64,000 nucleotides of DNA. Source: Desulfurobacteriaceae bacterium (GTDB taxonomy: Bacteria; Aquificota; Aquificia; Desulfurobacteriales; Desulfurobacteriaceae). The stretch lies in the NCBI GenBank assembly GCA_027068415.1, contig JAMOTD010000018.1:1-64000 (forward strand), written 5' to 3'. Positions 24,435-32,558 of the stretch are shown here, piece after piece; position 1 is the stretch's first letter, and the number at the start of each line of letters is the position of its first letter. The translations under genes were made by a program, and so were the position numbers. The notes beneath the pieces were generated by a model. That model saw only the letters and a list, made by a program, of their open reading frames with translations. It did no database searches and was not told where the DNA came from.

Positions 24435-25284
24435 CTCTCACTACCTCCACATCGTAGGATTTAACTTTATAGTCGGTAGTTGAAACGTATTGAAACTCCC
24501 TGCCGGGGTTGAGGGATAAAATCGCTCCTACTATTGAGACAATCTTCTTACCGCCCGTTACGTCAAGAATTATCTCTTTCTTTTTATAACCCTCTTTTAG
24601 AAGCTTCTCATAAGCCCTCTCAATAGCCTTTTGAATTTCTTCAAAGTTTTCAAAGTCTTTAACCTTTATTTCATCTACTTTTATACGGCGAGCTTCAGGA
24701 ATAACGGCCTTTAAGAGCTCCAAAAATAGGGAAAACTGGGGAGAGCTCTCCTTTGAGGTAATAACGACCACCCTTTCAAGAACTGGCAGGTGGTAGCTAA
24801 CGGCTTCAAGAGGCATTCTCCAACTCCTAAAAATTGTTTGATTTAAAGCCTCAAGCCTCCCTTCAAGTGTGTTAATTCTTGATAGTGTATTAACCAGTTC
24901 ATTAAGTTTTTTTCGGAGCTCTCCTTCTTTCTCAATCCTAAAATTGATGTTGCTTAAAAACAAAATGAGAACTCTCTTCTTACCCGGAAACGTAGAAACT
25001 ACGGCATACTTGTAAGGGCTTACAACAATGTATCCAATAAATAAAAGTGCAAATAAAACCAAAACAGCGACAACGAGCATTATTAAGCCGTTGAGTTTAT
25101 TACAATCATTGTCAAGAAAAAGACAGTTTAAACCGTCAGGTATCCAGCCGGCTATTAAAGAAAGACAGAGAACAGTAAAAAACACTATCAATAGCGCCGT
25201 CTTGCTTGAAAATAGGGTTCCGAACTGAGAAACGAGAACCTTGGCAAACCCCCTTCTTACCTCAGCTCCAACTTTACCAAACAC
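24427..25284 (-). CDS. Membrane-anchored CARF protein (Cam1-like putative effector)
   Basis: 285 residues. Two hydrophobic helices lie at about 29-48 and 66-88, separated by a 17-residue loop with two Cys (54 and 61). The remainder is a Rossmann-like CARF domain: strand RVVVITSKES near 171-180 and the ligand-binding motif DVTGGKKIVSIVGA at 241-254. Residues 115-150 look helical and could be a linker coil. Known Cam1 has one TM helix plus CARF and depolarises the membrane on binding cA4; this protein has two helices, so it is related in plan but perhaps distinct. Start GTG/ATG region overlaps the Can2-like gene by 11 bp. Confidence 0.8.
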   Translation of the reverse strand: MFGKVGAEVRRGFAKVLVSQFGTLFSSKTALLIVFFTVLCLSLIAGWIPDGLNCLFLDNDCNKLNGLIMLVVAVLVLFALLFIGYIVVSPYKYAVVSTFPGKKRVLILFLSNINFRIEKEGELRKKLNELVNTLSRINTLEGRLEALNQTIFRSWRMPLEAVSYHLPVLERVVVITSKESSPQFSLFLELLKAVIPEARRIKVDEIKVKDFENFEEIQKAIERAYEKLLKEGYKKKEIILDVTGGKKIVSIVGAILSLNPGREFQYVSTTDYKVKSYDVEVVRDD

Positions 25285-26389
25285 TAAGCCCTCCCTCTAA
25301 AAAGTCTCTTTCAGTTAGAATCTTTATTCCCAAGAGCTCTGCCCTCTTCTTCAAGGCCCTGTACCTGCGGTACTTAGCCTCTTCCTCCGAGTACTTTCTT
25401 CCCTCTTCGGTTCTTCTATACTTCTCCCACTCTTTTCTACACTGGTAGTAGCCACCTTTAGGAGCATTGGGAAAATCCTCTCTTGAAGGAGGCTCTTTAG
25501 AAATAAATTGACTCAAAAGAACAAGATGCCCCTTACCAAAATCACCTCCTATCCGCTCGGTAAGCTCCTCAATTTCGTAGAGGTGTTCTGTCAGGTTGGC
25601 AATGTTTTTCTCGGTCTTACAGGAAAATAGGTAGAACCTGTTATTTTTTACTCCAACAACGTCAATTTCGTTCTGGACTCCGGTATCAAACCACTCTACC
25701 TTTACTCCCAGACGAAGGTCGTGAAAACCCTTATTTTTTAAGCTGAGGAAAACAAACTCCTCAAGCCACTTTCCCCCTATGTACTCCCTATCAACCGGCT
25801 CATAGCCGCCTTTAACTTTCTTAAAAAGGGAAGAGAGCTCCGGCGGGAAGAAGGTTATCTTAGCTTCGTGGTAGAGACGGGAAAGTATCCGCTGATAGGT
25901 TCTGTTTTTAGCTATTTTAAAAGTGAGCCGGGCTCTGCTCTCAACCTCCCCAAGGTTGTCTCTCTGTCCGATTATCTTAAAACCGTAAGCCGCAGCGTGC
26001 AGTTCAACGCTGAGAAGGTTTTCGGGAGCCTGTGCCACCAGAGTACCGTCAAACTTAACTATCTTACCGTCGGGCAGGTAGTAAAAAGAGTTTTCGGGGA
26101 AAAGCTTAAAAAGGTTAATTGCCGTGTATTTCGTACCACAGTTAAGCAGGTAGAGAGCTCCCTTTAAGTCGGAAACAGCCCGCTCTATAGAGCTGGAATT
26201 GTAAGGCTCTATTTCTCTAACTTCCACCTTAAGACCTTTGTACCCAAGAACTCTCTCTATTTGACGGGTAAACTTCTCCACCTTCGGAGTAGAAAGAAGG
26301 ACTATCCTCTTGGGTTTCAAAGTAAGAGCAGTAATTATCACCGGAGCTACCTGAGTTGAAACGGGAGAAACAAGAGTGTCAGTCTTCAA
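25274..26389 (-). CDS. can2: Can2/Card1-like CARF nuclease (DUF1887)
   Basis: 371 residues, close to Card1 (about 372). The N-terminal CARF domain (1-150) has VSTQVAPVIITALTL and the motif LLNCGTKYTAINLF at 81-94. The C-terminal PD-(D/E)XK nuclease domain (about 200-340) shows GGKWLEEFVFLSL (Glu210), NEIDVVGVKNN (Asp243) and LFSCKTEKN (Lys258), an intact E-D-K set. Known relatives bind cA4 and then cut ssDNA, ssRNA or nick plasmids, causing dormancy. The gene overlaps cas6 by 11 bp and the membrane CARF gene by 11 bp, so all three are translated together. Confidence 0.9.
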   Translation of the reverse strand: MKTDTLVSPVSTQVAPVIITALTLKPKRIVLLSTPKVEKFTRQIERVLGYKGLKVEVREIEPYNSSSIERAVSDLKGALYLLNCGTKYTAINLFKLFPENSFYYLPDGKIVKFDGTLVAQAPENLLSVELHAAAYGFKIIGQRDNLGEVESRARLTFKIAKNRTYQRILSRLYHEAKITFFPPELSSLFKKVKGGYEPVDREYIGGKWLEEFVFLSLKNKGFHDLRLGVKVEWFDTGVQNEIDVVGVKNNRFYLFSCKTEKNIANLTEHLYEIEELTERIGGDFGKGHLVLLSQFISKEPPSREDFPNAPKGGYYQCRKEWEKYRRTEEGRKYSEEEAKYRRYRALKKRAELLGIKILTERDFLEGGLSVW

Positions 26390-27146
26390 TACTCCCCTCC
26401 AAGAGCCTTACGCTTCCGAAGCCCATCGTCGTTTTTCGCCCGACTCCCGCAAAAGAGGCAAAACGGGCAAGGGCGTTTAGAGCTCTAAGCTCCTCGCTCT
26501 TTCCGTCGGCATAGAAAAAGACTCTCCCTGTAAAGCCGGTAAACTTTGCCCCGTCCATAATTTCAACCTTCTTCGTCCTAATCCAGCAGCCCGAGACCGT
26601 AAGGGTTTTTGAAATGTTCTTAACGAGTCCCCTCTCTATCTTAACCGGAGAAAACCTGTTCCACTTCCTCAAAAGACCTCCGAAAACGAGCCGGGGCTCG
26701 GGAACGGGGTAGTCAAAACTTCCTCTTTTAAAGGCCGTAGGGCTGAGGAAGTCAAGAACTACATCTCTACTCTCGGGCGAAGCTTCTAAGATTTCCTCAT
26801 AAGTTATTACTTCTAAAGGCTTTACCCTGACAAGCTCTGCCTTTATACTCCCGACTTCAAAAAAGTTTTCCTCAGGGAAAAAGAGGTAGCGGGAAATCTC
26901 AGGGTAGAGGGCGTTGTCAAGGAGGTTAAAGACTATAGCAAAACGGCTCGTCCGACGGTTCGGGTAGCGGAAGTGGGAGTTTATTGAAATTGAAAAGGGT
27001 TTAGCTACCCCTTCGTGGAGGAGACGGCCGACTTCGGGAGCTCCCTTAAAGAGTGAAAAGAGTATTCCGTGGGCAACTCTCGGTTTAAGCTCCGAGAGCT
27101 CCATCTCTTTATCTGTCCTGAAGCTCAAAAGAACCTTTAAGGGCAT
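26379..27146 (-). CDS. cas6: CRISPR repeat endonuclease Cas6
   Basis: 255 residues with two ferredoxin-like RAMP folds. FLSPTAFKRG in the middle and the C-terminal Gly-rich loop FASFAGVGRKTTMGFGSVRL are the Cas6 landmarks; FTGRVFFYADG precedes the second fold. His near residues 25 and 57 are catalytic candidates but I cannot assign them. Cas6 cuts the precursor within the repeat, leaving the 8-base ATTGCGAC handle. It lies one base after csm5 and overlaps the Can2-like gene. Confidence 0.88.
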   Translation of the reverse strand: MPLKVLLSFRTDKEMELSELKPRVAHGILFSLFKGAPEVGRLLHEGVAKPFSISINSHFRYPNRRTSRFAIVFNLLDNALYPEISRYLFFPEENFFEVGSIKAELVRVKPLEVITYEEILEASPESRDVVLDFLSPTAFKRGSFDYPVPEPRLVFGGLLRKWNRFSPVKIERGLVKNISKTLTVSGCWIRTKKVEIMDGAKFTGFTGRVFFYADGKSEELRALNALARFASFAGVGRKTTMGFGSVRLLEGSIED

Positions 27147-27147
27147 A

Positions 27148-28307
27148 CTACACCTCTAAGGTTAAAAGGCACCAGCCGGCAGGTTTAGAGTTTATAAGGG
27201 AAATAGTATGGGGAACAACCCTAAAACCGGTTTTCCTGTTGCCCACAAGCCTTAAGCGGTCATCAAGGTAGGTCTTTGACAGGGCACCACCTCCGAAGCC
27301 GAGCTTTACAGGAACTGCTCCTTCGGGAATTTTAAAGGGAAAGTAGGAATAGATAGACGTGAAAACACTCCTTTCCTTTTCTAAAAGCTTCTCCCCTCTC
27401 CTTTTAAGCTCGCTGAGGATTTTTTCCTTTGAGATTTTCACTCTACAGGAGAGAAACTTTTCTAAGTACTCCGGGTAGAGACGAATCTCCCCTCTAAAAA
27501 CTCCTCTGTTTATGTACTCCAAATGAGCATTCAGATTTCTTTCAGGTTTACGACCGTCTCTGTACCTCCTCTGTAAAAGGCCTACCCTAACTTCCACATC
27601 TCCGTTTTCGGGAAGGAAATCAGAGACCTTTATAAAACGGAAAAGTTCCTTTTTGGTCGGAGGTTTCTTAAAGAGTTTTTTATCAACTCCCTCAACGGGT
27701 CGGCAGAGGAGCACTTTTTCCATATCATAAAAAACCTTAGAGAGTTCTTTCTGAGCACTCTTTATCAGCTCTCCCTTTAACCTCTTTACCTCCCTTTTAT
27801 CAACTTCCCACTTCTCAACCGGACCTTTAAAAGGCTTAAGCATAGCCCTGACCTTTTCAACTTTTGAAGCGTAAAAATCCGAACAGCAGGAAGTTATAAC
27901 TGCTTCAAGGATAGCAGTTCTGATAACCCCCTTTATTGAAGAGCCAGGTATGTAGGGAAGGCCATTAAGCGGATTTTTGACTATCTCTTTGATTTTTGAA
28001 GGAAGATGCTCTAAGTCAACTGCAAAAGAAAGAGAATCGGAAAAAGGGGAAAACTCCCTATAGTAGGAGTAGAGCTCCTCTAAACTTTCCCGAGTGCCGT
28101 CAAAACGCTCTTTCAAAAACTCCAGAAAATCCCCCAACTTACCTTCTCTCTTCAGCCGTTCTATTAAAAGTTGAAAATCCAACCTAAACAATTTCCTCTC
28201 TTTCTCGTCAAAATAATACTCAAAGAGAGAGAGAGCTCCTCTCCGGTCAAAATTGCTACGGGAGAAACAATTTTAAGGTTAAACCTCAATACTATTGGCT
28301 CAACCAT
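27148..28307 (-). pseudogene. csm5: csm5 (type III-A RAMP, Cas7 group), frameshifted in a GA tract
   Basis: An ATG at 28307 overlaps the csm3 stop (TAATG) and has GAGGAGG before it. It reads MVEPIVLRFNLKIVSPVAIL then TGEELS, the normal Csm5 start, but the frame ends at 28164. The rest (from about 28230 to 27148) continues in another frame as LFEYYFDEKERKLFRLDF..., with NPLNGLPYIPGSSIKGVIRT and an intact C-terminus. The frames meet in a GA dinucleotide run (28225-28235): removing one 2-base unit gives a continuous 385-residue Csm5. Without it only an internal start such as TTG at 28191 could make a truncated protein of 347 residues lacking the first RAMP strand. Csm5 caps the 3' end of the crRNA backbone. 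Confidence 0.88.
28225..28235. repeat. Dinucleotide (GA)5G tract inside csm5
   Basis: Eleven bases of alternating G and A on the plus strand (CT on the coding strand). It is the exact point at which the two csm5 frames join. Slippage of one unit (to nine bases) restores the frame. Confidence 0.9.
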
Positions 28308-29113
28308 TAATCCTCCTCAGCAAAGTGGTTCTTAACCTCAGCCTCCACAGTCTTTCTCTTTGAAAGCCTGGGGCGGGCAATGAGTCTCTTATCTGCCTCT
28401 TTTGAAAAGACTTCAACCATTCCATAACCCCTTGAGGAGCGACCCCCGAGGCCGTTAAGCTCAAGCAGGTAAAAGGCCGTTGCCAGAAGATTTAAGAAGA
28501 GTTGGGGAGAATCTTCCCAACCGGCTTCTTCGTCTTTAAAGGTCTTAAACCTGAGGTTAAACTTAAAAACCGCCCCGGCAGGAATCCTTTCAGATTGATT
28601 GAGGGCCGCAGAGTAGGTAGTTCCGGTTATCCTGTTTATCTTGACTTCCGTTTTTTCTTCGGCCATTAAGCTCCCAACTCTCTCTCTGAGTTCCGAGGCA
28701 GAAGCCTCCTTTAAAAAGAGGTCGGGGACAACCAGACGGCTGGGAAAAACTTCGTTAATTTCCTCTTCGTCCAGGCCAGCCTCATCAGCAGAAGTTCCAA
28801 AGAGCTTTAAAATATATAGGCCCGTCTCAAACTTACTCTTTTCCAGACCCTTAAGCTTTAGTTGAGACAGAGATTTATAAGAGAGAACATCACCCTTTTC
28901 AGAAAAGAGGCCGAAGTAGAGCTCCAAAAGGGCTCTAAGCCTTCCCTTGAGAGAGGAGCCCGGAATGTAGGGCATACCGGTTAAAGGGTCTCTTACGATT
29001 TGATTTTCAACCCCGCCGATTTTCAAAGACTCTCTGCCTATCCCTATGTGGAGGCCGGTTTTTAAAAGGAGCTCCCCCTCAACCTCCCAAACATCCCAGA
29101 GCCTTTTTCCCAT
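28307..29113 (-). CDS. csm3: Csm3, type III-A backbone RNase (Cas7 group)
   Basis: 268 residues. TGLHIGIGRESLKIGGVENQ, IVRDPLTGMPYIPGSSLKGR and the late Gly-rich loop NGLGGRSSRGYGMVEV are clear Csm3 motifs. Csm3 polymerises on crRNA and cuts target RNA every six bases with an Asp (Asp33 in well-studied proteins, in the motif IGA/GxDxPVIRD). Here that position appears to be Glu36 (GGVENQIVRD). It is the first gene of the cas operon in this window; no csm2, csm4 or cas10 precedes it, and hemB ends only 65 bases upstream. A GGAGGGAGGT ribosome-binding site precedes ATG. Confidence 0.92.
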   Translation of the reverse strand: MGKRLWDVWEVEGELLLKTGLHIGIGRESLKIGGVENQIVRDPLTGMPYIPGSSLKGRLRALLELYFGLFSEKGDVLSYKSLSQLKLKGLEKSKFETGLYILKLFGTSADEAGLDEEEINEVFPSRLVVPDLFLKEASASELRERVGSLMAEEKTEVKINRITGTTYSAALNQSERIPAGAVFKFNLRFKTFKDEEAGWEDSPQLFLNLLATAFYLLELNGLGGRSSRGYGMVEVFSKEADKRLIARPRLSKRKTVEAEVKNHFAEED

Positions 29114-29178
29114 ACCTCCCTCCTCAATCCATTTCCTTCATCTTTAAACGGAAAGATCCAAGAGAACCTGACACAGAA

Positions 29179-30177
29179 TCAGCCCTCTCTGAGCCACCTT
29201 GCGGCGTCAAGGGCGTGGTAGGTAAGAATTAAGTCTGCTCCTGCCCTCTTTATTGCAGTCAGGGTTTCAAGGACTACCCTCTTTTCGTCTATCCAGCCCT
29301 TTAAGGCGGCAGCCTTAACCATTGCGTACTCGCCGCTGACGTTGTAGGCTGCCGTCGGGTACTTGAAGGTCTCCTTAACCCTTCTGATTATGTCAAGGTA
29401 GGCAAGGGCCGGCTTTACCATCACGATGTCTGCACCCTCTTTAATGTCAAGGGCAACTTCCCTTAAGGCCTCATCGGAGTTTGCCGGGTCCATCTGGTAG
29501 GAGCGCCTGTCCCCGAAGGCCGGAGTTGACTCGGCTGCGTCCCTAAAAGGGCCGTAGTAGGCCGAGGCGTACTTGGCGGCGTAGGACATTATCGGAATCT
29601 CGCTAAAGCCTGCCCCATCAAGGGCTTCCCTTATTGCCTTTATCATTCCGTCCATCATTCCCGAAGGAGCAACCATGTCCGCACCTGCCTGAGCGTGGGA
29701 GACGACCTGCTTCTTTAGGAGCTCTAAAGTCTTGTCGTTGTCAACGTCGCAGACCTCTCCCGAGCAGGTCAAGTACCCGCAGTGGCCGTGGTTGGTGTAC
29801 TCGCAGAAGCAGACGTCGGTTATAACGTAGAGGTTCGGCGCTTCTTTCTTAATCTTCCTTATCGCCCTCTGGATTATTCCGTGCTCGGAGTAGGAGTCGC
29901 TTCCGAGCTCGTCCTTGTGGGAGGGGATTCCGAAGAGGATTACTGCAGGGATTTGGAGCTCCTCAACTTGAGAGAGAATTTCAGGAAGCCTGTCTATTGA
30001 GTACCTGAACTGGCCGGGCATTGAGGGTATTTCCTCTTTTACGTTCTCCCCGTCAACTACGAAGATTGGGTAGATAAAGTCGTCGGGAGTTAAGACGGTC
30101 TCCCTTACCATTCGCCTTATGTTCTCGTTCTTCCTTAGCCTTCTCAACCTGAGGTGAGGAAAGTTTCCGGTTAACAT
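29179..30177 (-). CDS. hemB: Porphobilinogen synthase (delta-aminolevulinic acid dehydratase)
   Basis: 332 residues from ATG 30177, six bases after GGAGG; a GTG at 30183 abuts that site. [20 protein letters not shown] opens the protein. [20 protein letters not shown] near 120-140 supplies Cys and His of the zinc or magnesium site, and the two Schiff-base lysines lie in [20 protein letters not shown] and [14 protein letters not shown]. It condenses two 5-aminolevulinates. It is apart from hemACD in the window and stands alone. Confidence 0.96.
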   Translation of the reverse strand: MLTGNFPHLRLRRLRKNENIRRMVRETVLTPDDFIYPIFVVDGENVKEEIPSMPGQFRYSIDRLPEILSQVEELQIPAVILFGIPSHKDELGSDSYSEHGIIQRAIRKIKKEAPNLYVITDVCFCEYTNHGHCGYLTCSGEVCDVDNDKTLELLKKQVVSHAQAGADMVAPSGMMDGMIKAIREALDGAGFSEIPIMSYAAKYASAYYGPFRDAAESTPAFGDRRSYQMDPANSDEALREVALDIKEGADIVMVKPALAYLDIIRRVKETFKYPTAAYNVSGEYAMVKAAALKGWIDEKRVVLETLTAIKRAGADLILTYHALDAARWLREG

Positions 30178-30239
30178 TTGCACCCTCCGAGTTTTCCCTT
30201 AAATTGTCCGGTTAAGATTCTATCAGAAGGAGTTCAGCC

Positions 30240-30959
30240 GTGATTTACAGGCTGAAGTTTGGGAAAAGGGAAGTTTACCTGAAGGAAGCCAAACCCCTCG
30301 GAGCTCTGACTTTCGGCCGGGAAGAGCCCGTTGAAGAGCTGGGAGTCTTGGAGGTTTACGGTCAAAAAGTTGAAATCGGAGGAACTCCGAGAGAGCCCTT
30401 CGGTGAGAGCAGCAGAAACTACCCTCTAATTGTTAAGGCGGCTCAGGTTGTAGCCCTAACCGCCGCAGGAGCTCCGATTGAAGGAGCTTTAGAGGTAAAA
30501 GAGACAGGTAGGAGGGAGCTCCTTTTAATCGGGGAGGTCTTGAGGGAGCTCTTAGGGGAAAGGGCGCTATTAAACTTTACCCTTGAAGGGCTCTTGAGCA
30601 CCTTTGAGGGGGAGAGGAATCCCCACTTTAAAGAGCTCTTAAAGGGCAGGGAGGAGGAGACTTTGGGGGAGCTCCTAAGAGAGGGCTACCTTGCAAGGGT
30701 AGTGGGAATCTACTTCGGAGAGGTCGGAAAGGAAGGGATTGAGGAGGGAGCTCCGGTTTTCGTTGTTAGGGAGCACGACAACAGAGCCGACCCCAATGCG
30801 GTAAAAGTTCTATACAAAGACGGCAGAAAACTGGGGTACCTGAGGAGGAGCTTGGCAAAAAAGTTTGCCCCGATTATTGACGAAGGAATTCTCTTAACGG
30901 GAAGGCTCGTAAGGGCTGAAAGGGAAGTTGTCGTAGAGATAAAGGCGGTAGGGACTTAG
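30240..30959 (+). CDS. HIRAN-domain protein
   Basis: 239 residues. The C-terminal 100 residues are a HIRAN domain: YLARVVGIYFGE, then VFVVREHDNRADPNAVKVLY and RKLGYLRRSLAKKFAPIIDEG. HIRAN domains bind 3' ends of ssDNA or stalled forks and are found alone or on helicases. The N-terminal 140 residues have no family I can name. The start has AGAAGGAG before it (30227-30234), divergent from hemB with 62 bases between. Role in DNA repair or defence is inference. Confidence 0.75.
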   Translation: MIYRLKFGKREVYLKEAKPLGALTFGREEPVEELGVLEVYGQKVEIGGTPREPFGESSRNYPLIVKAAQVVALTAAGAPIEGALEVKETGRRELLLIGEVLRELLGERALLNFTLEGLLSTFEGERNPHFKELLKGREEETLGELLREGYLARVVGIYFGEVGKEGIEEGAPVFVVREHDNRADPNAVKVLYKDGRKLGYLRRSLAKKFAPIIDEGILLTGRLVRAEREVVVEIKAVGT

Positions 30960-30961
30960 CC

Positions 30962-31309
30962 CTACCACCACTCCTCCTCCTTAGATTCAAGAACAGTTTC
31001 AATTATTAAGATTACGACGGAAAAGACGTTTGCAACCAGAGCCCCCCACGCCAATGCCTCAACGAGGGTAGCCCTTGAACCCATCTCGTAGAAAATCAAG
31101 GCAGGAATGAGGTGGAGGTCTGCGGCCAAGCTGGTGGAAAGGAGCTCTGCACTTAAAGTTTTTTTGCTCCCCAGCTTCAAGAGGGTGGCAATCAGGTTAA
31201 AGACTACCGAGGCAAGCAGCTCGTAGGGGTCTCCGTCGTAAACAAAACCGACCGTCGTAGTTAAGGACATCATCACGAAAAAGGCCGTTCCTACTTTGCT
31301 CCAGTCCAT
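30962..31309 (-). CDS. Small membrane protein beside K+ channel (DUF6394-like)
   Basis: 115 residues, three or four hydrophobic segments. MDWSKVGTAFFVMMSLTTTV and ELLSTSLAADLHLIPALIFY look like a small family known mainly from Campylobacterota and Aquificota (I believe DUF6394, not certain). It starts directly at the stop of the potassium channel gene, so the two are translated together. A partner role for the channel is inferred from this pairing only. It converges on the HIRAN gene with two bases between. Confidence 0.6.
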   Translation of the reverse strand: MDWSKVGTAFFVMMSLTTTVGFVYDGDPYELLASVVFNLIATLLKLGSKKTLSAELLSTSLAADLHLIPALIFYEMGSRATLVEALAWGALVANVFSVVILIIETVLESKEEEWW

Positions 31310-32461
31310 CTATCCCAACCTCTCCTTCAGTTTCTTCTTGAGCATTGTACTGCGGGAGACGATTCTGCCCTTAAAGAGGGCCTTTACAGCCTCCTCAATC
31401 TTCTTTCTCGGGGCAACTATTACCAAAATATCAAGGGGTTCTATAACAACATCTCCACCGGGAGTGTAGATTATCTTCCCGTCCCTCTTCTTTATTGCTA
31501 TTACGGTTATACCGAACCTCCTGCGAAGGTCAAGTTCCTTAAGGCTCTTGCCGACTACCGGAGAGTCGGGCTGAACTACGAGCTCCTCAATGTCTATGAA
31601 GGTATGCTCCCCGAAGAAAATCTCCTCAAGGAGGGATTTTTCGCCGAAGATTGGAGGCTTGCGGGCGAGGATTGCAACCCTTTTTGAGATTATTGCCGGA
31701 ATCGTCTCAACGTAATCGGCACCTACCAGCTTCAACTTCTCCTTAAACTCCTCCTTCTTAACAAGGCCGATTATGAAGAAAGGGTAGATGTTGTGCTTGG
31801 TTATCACGTTCTTTACAGTAAGAGTTATGGCAAGGTTCCGGTAGTCGTCGCCGGTTGCGACTACAGCTCCAACGGCGGCCTCAATGTTTGCAAGGAGAAG
31901 GGTGTTCTCGTCGGTCGGGTCAAGTTTAAGGTAGTACTTAATTGAGTGCTCCTTCGCAAACTCCTCAAGGCCCTCTGAGGGGTCAACTATAACTACGGGG
32001 ATTTTGTAGTGGCGGAGCTCCCTTAAAAGGTGAACCACGTAGTCGTTAAACCCGAAAATTATGTAGTGGCCCTTCAAAACAGAGATGTCCGAAACCATTT
32101 TCCTGAACCTCAGAATTTTTTTCACCTCACCGCTTGTGACTATGTTAATTAAAACGGCAATCGAGTAGCCCATAACGGCGCCGACCCCTACGGTCATAAC
32201 GGCCAAGTTGAAAATCCTGTCCCTGGCCGTCATGTCCCACATCTCGCCGTAGCCGATTGTCGTAACGGTAAGGATTGTCATGTAGAAGGCTTTAAGGAGG
32301 TCAACGCCGGAGATAACCATGTAGCCGATAGTTGAGGCCATTATGGTTATGAGGCCGACTATAAGGGGAGCTCTAAACTTCATTAAGATTTCAAGGACTT
32401 TCTCCTGGCTGTACTGGCGGGGAATAACCTTCTCTATCTCTTTTCTCTTTCCCACTCCCAA
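31310..32461 (-). CDS. Potassium channel with RCK (TrkA-N and TrkA-C) domains
   Basis: 383 residues. Two TM helices flank a pore loop with selectivity filter TVTTIGYGEMWDM near residue 70. An RCK/TrkA-N Rossmann domain follows (HYIIFGFNDYVVHLLRELRH, VIVDPSEG, ATGDDYRNLAITLTVKN) and then a TrkA-C domain (VQPDSPVVGKSLKELDLRRR...VAPRKKIEEAV). The plan is that of MthK/GsuK-type two-helix ligand-gated channels. GSxG at the Rossmann loop is FGFND here, so the ligand is uncertain. Start with RBS AGGAAGG. Confidence 0.9.
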   Translation of the reverse strand: MGVGKRKEIEKVIPRQYSQEKVLEILMKFRAPLIVGLITIMASTIGYMVISGVDLLKAFYMTILTVTTIGYGEMWDMTARDRIFNLAVMTVGVGAVMGYSIAVLINIVTSGEVKKILRFRKMVSDISVLKGHYIIFGFNDYVVHLLRELRHYKIPVVIVDPSEGLEEFAKEHSIKYYLKLDPTDENTLLLANIEAAVGAVVATGDDYRNLAITLTVKNVITKHNIYPFFIIGLVKKEEFKEKLKLVGADYVETIPAIISKRVAILARKPPIFGEKSLLEEIFFGEHTFIDIEELVVQPDSPVVGKSLKELDLRRRFGITVIAIKKRDGKIIYTPGGDVVIEPLDILVIVAPRKKIEEAVKALFKGRIVSRSTMLKKKLKERLG

Positions 32462-32558
32462 CCTTCCTTAAGAGGTGGATAATATTATAACCCGTTGCAA
32501 CTCCGACCTCATAAGACTACCCTTAATGATAACGATAACTCTTTAATAAGGAGAGAGC

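Noticed and set aside
28307-29113. Reading the first cas gene as csm4 or cmr4
   Set aside because: TGLHIGIG, PGSSLKG and the GLGGRSSRGYG loop fit Csm3; Csm4 has a different Gly loop and Cmr4 a longer N-terminus. Csm5 follows directly, as in III-A loci.
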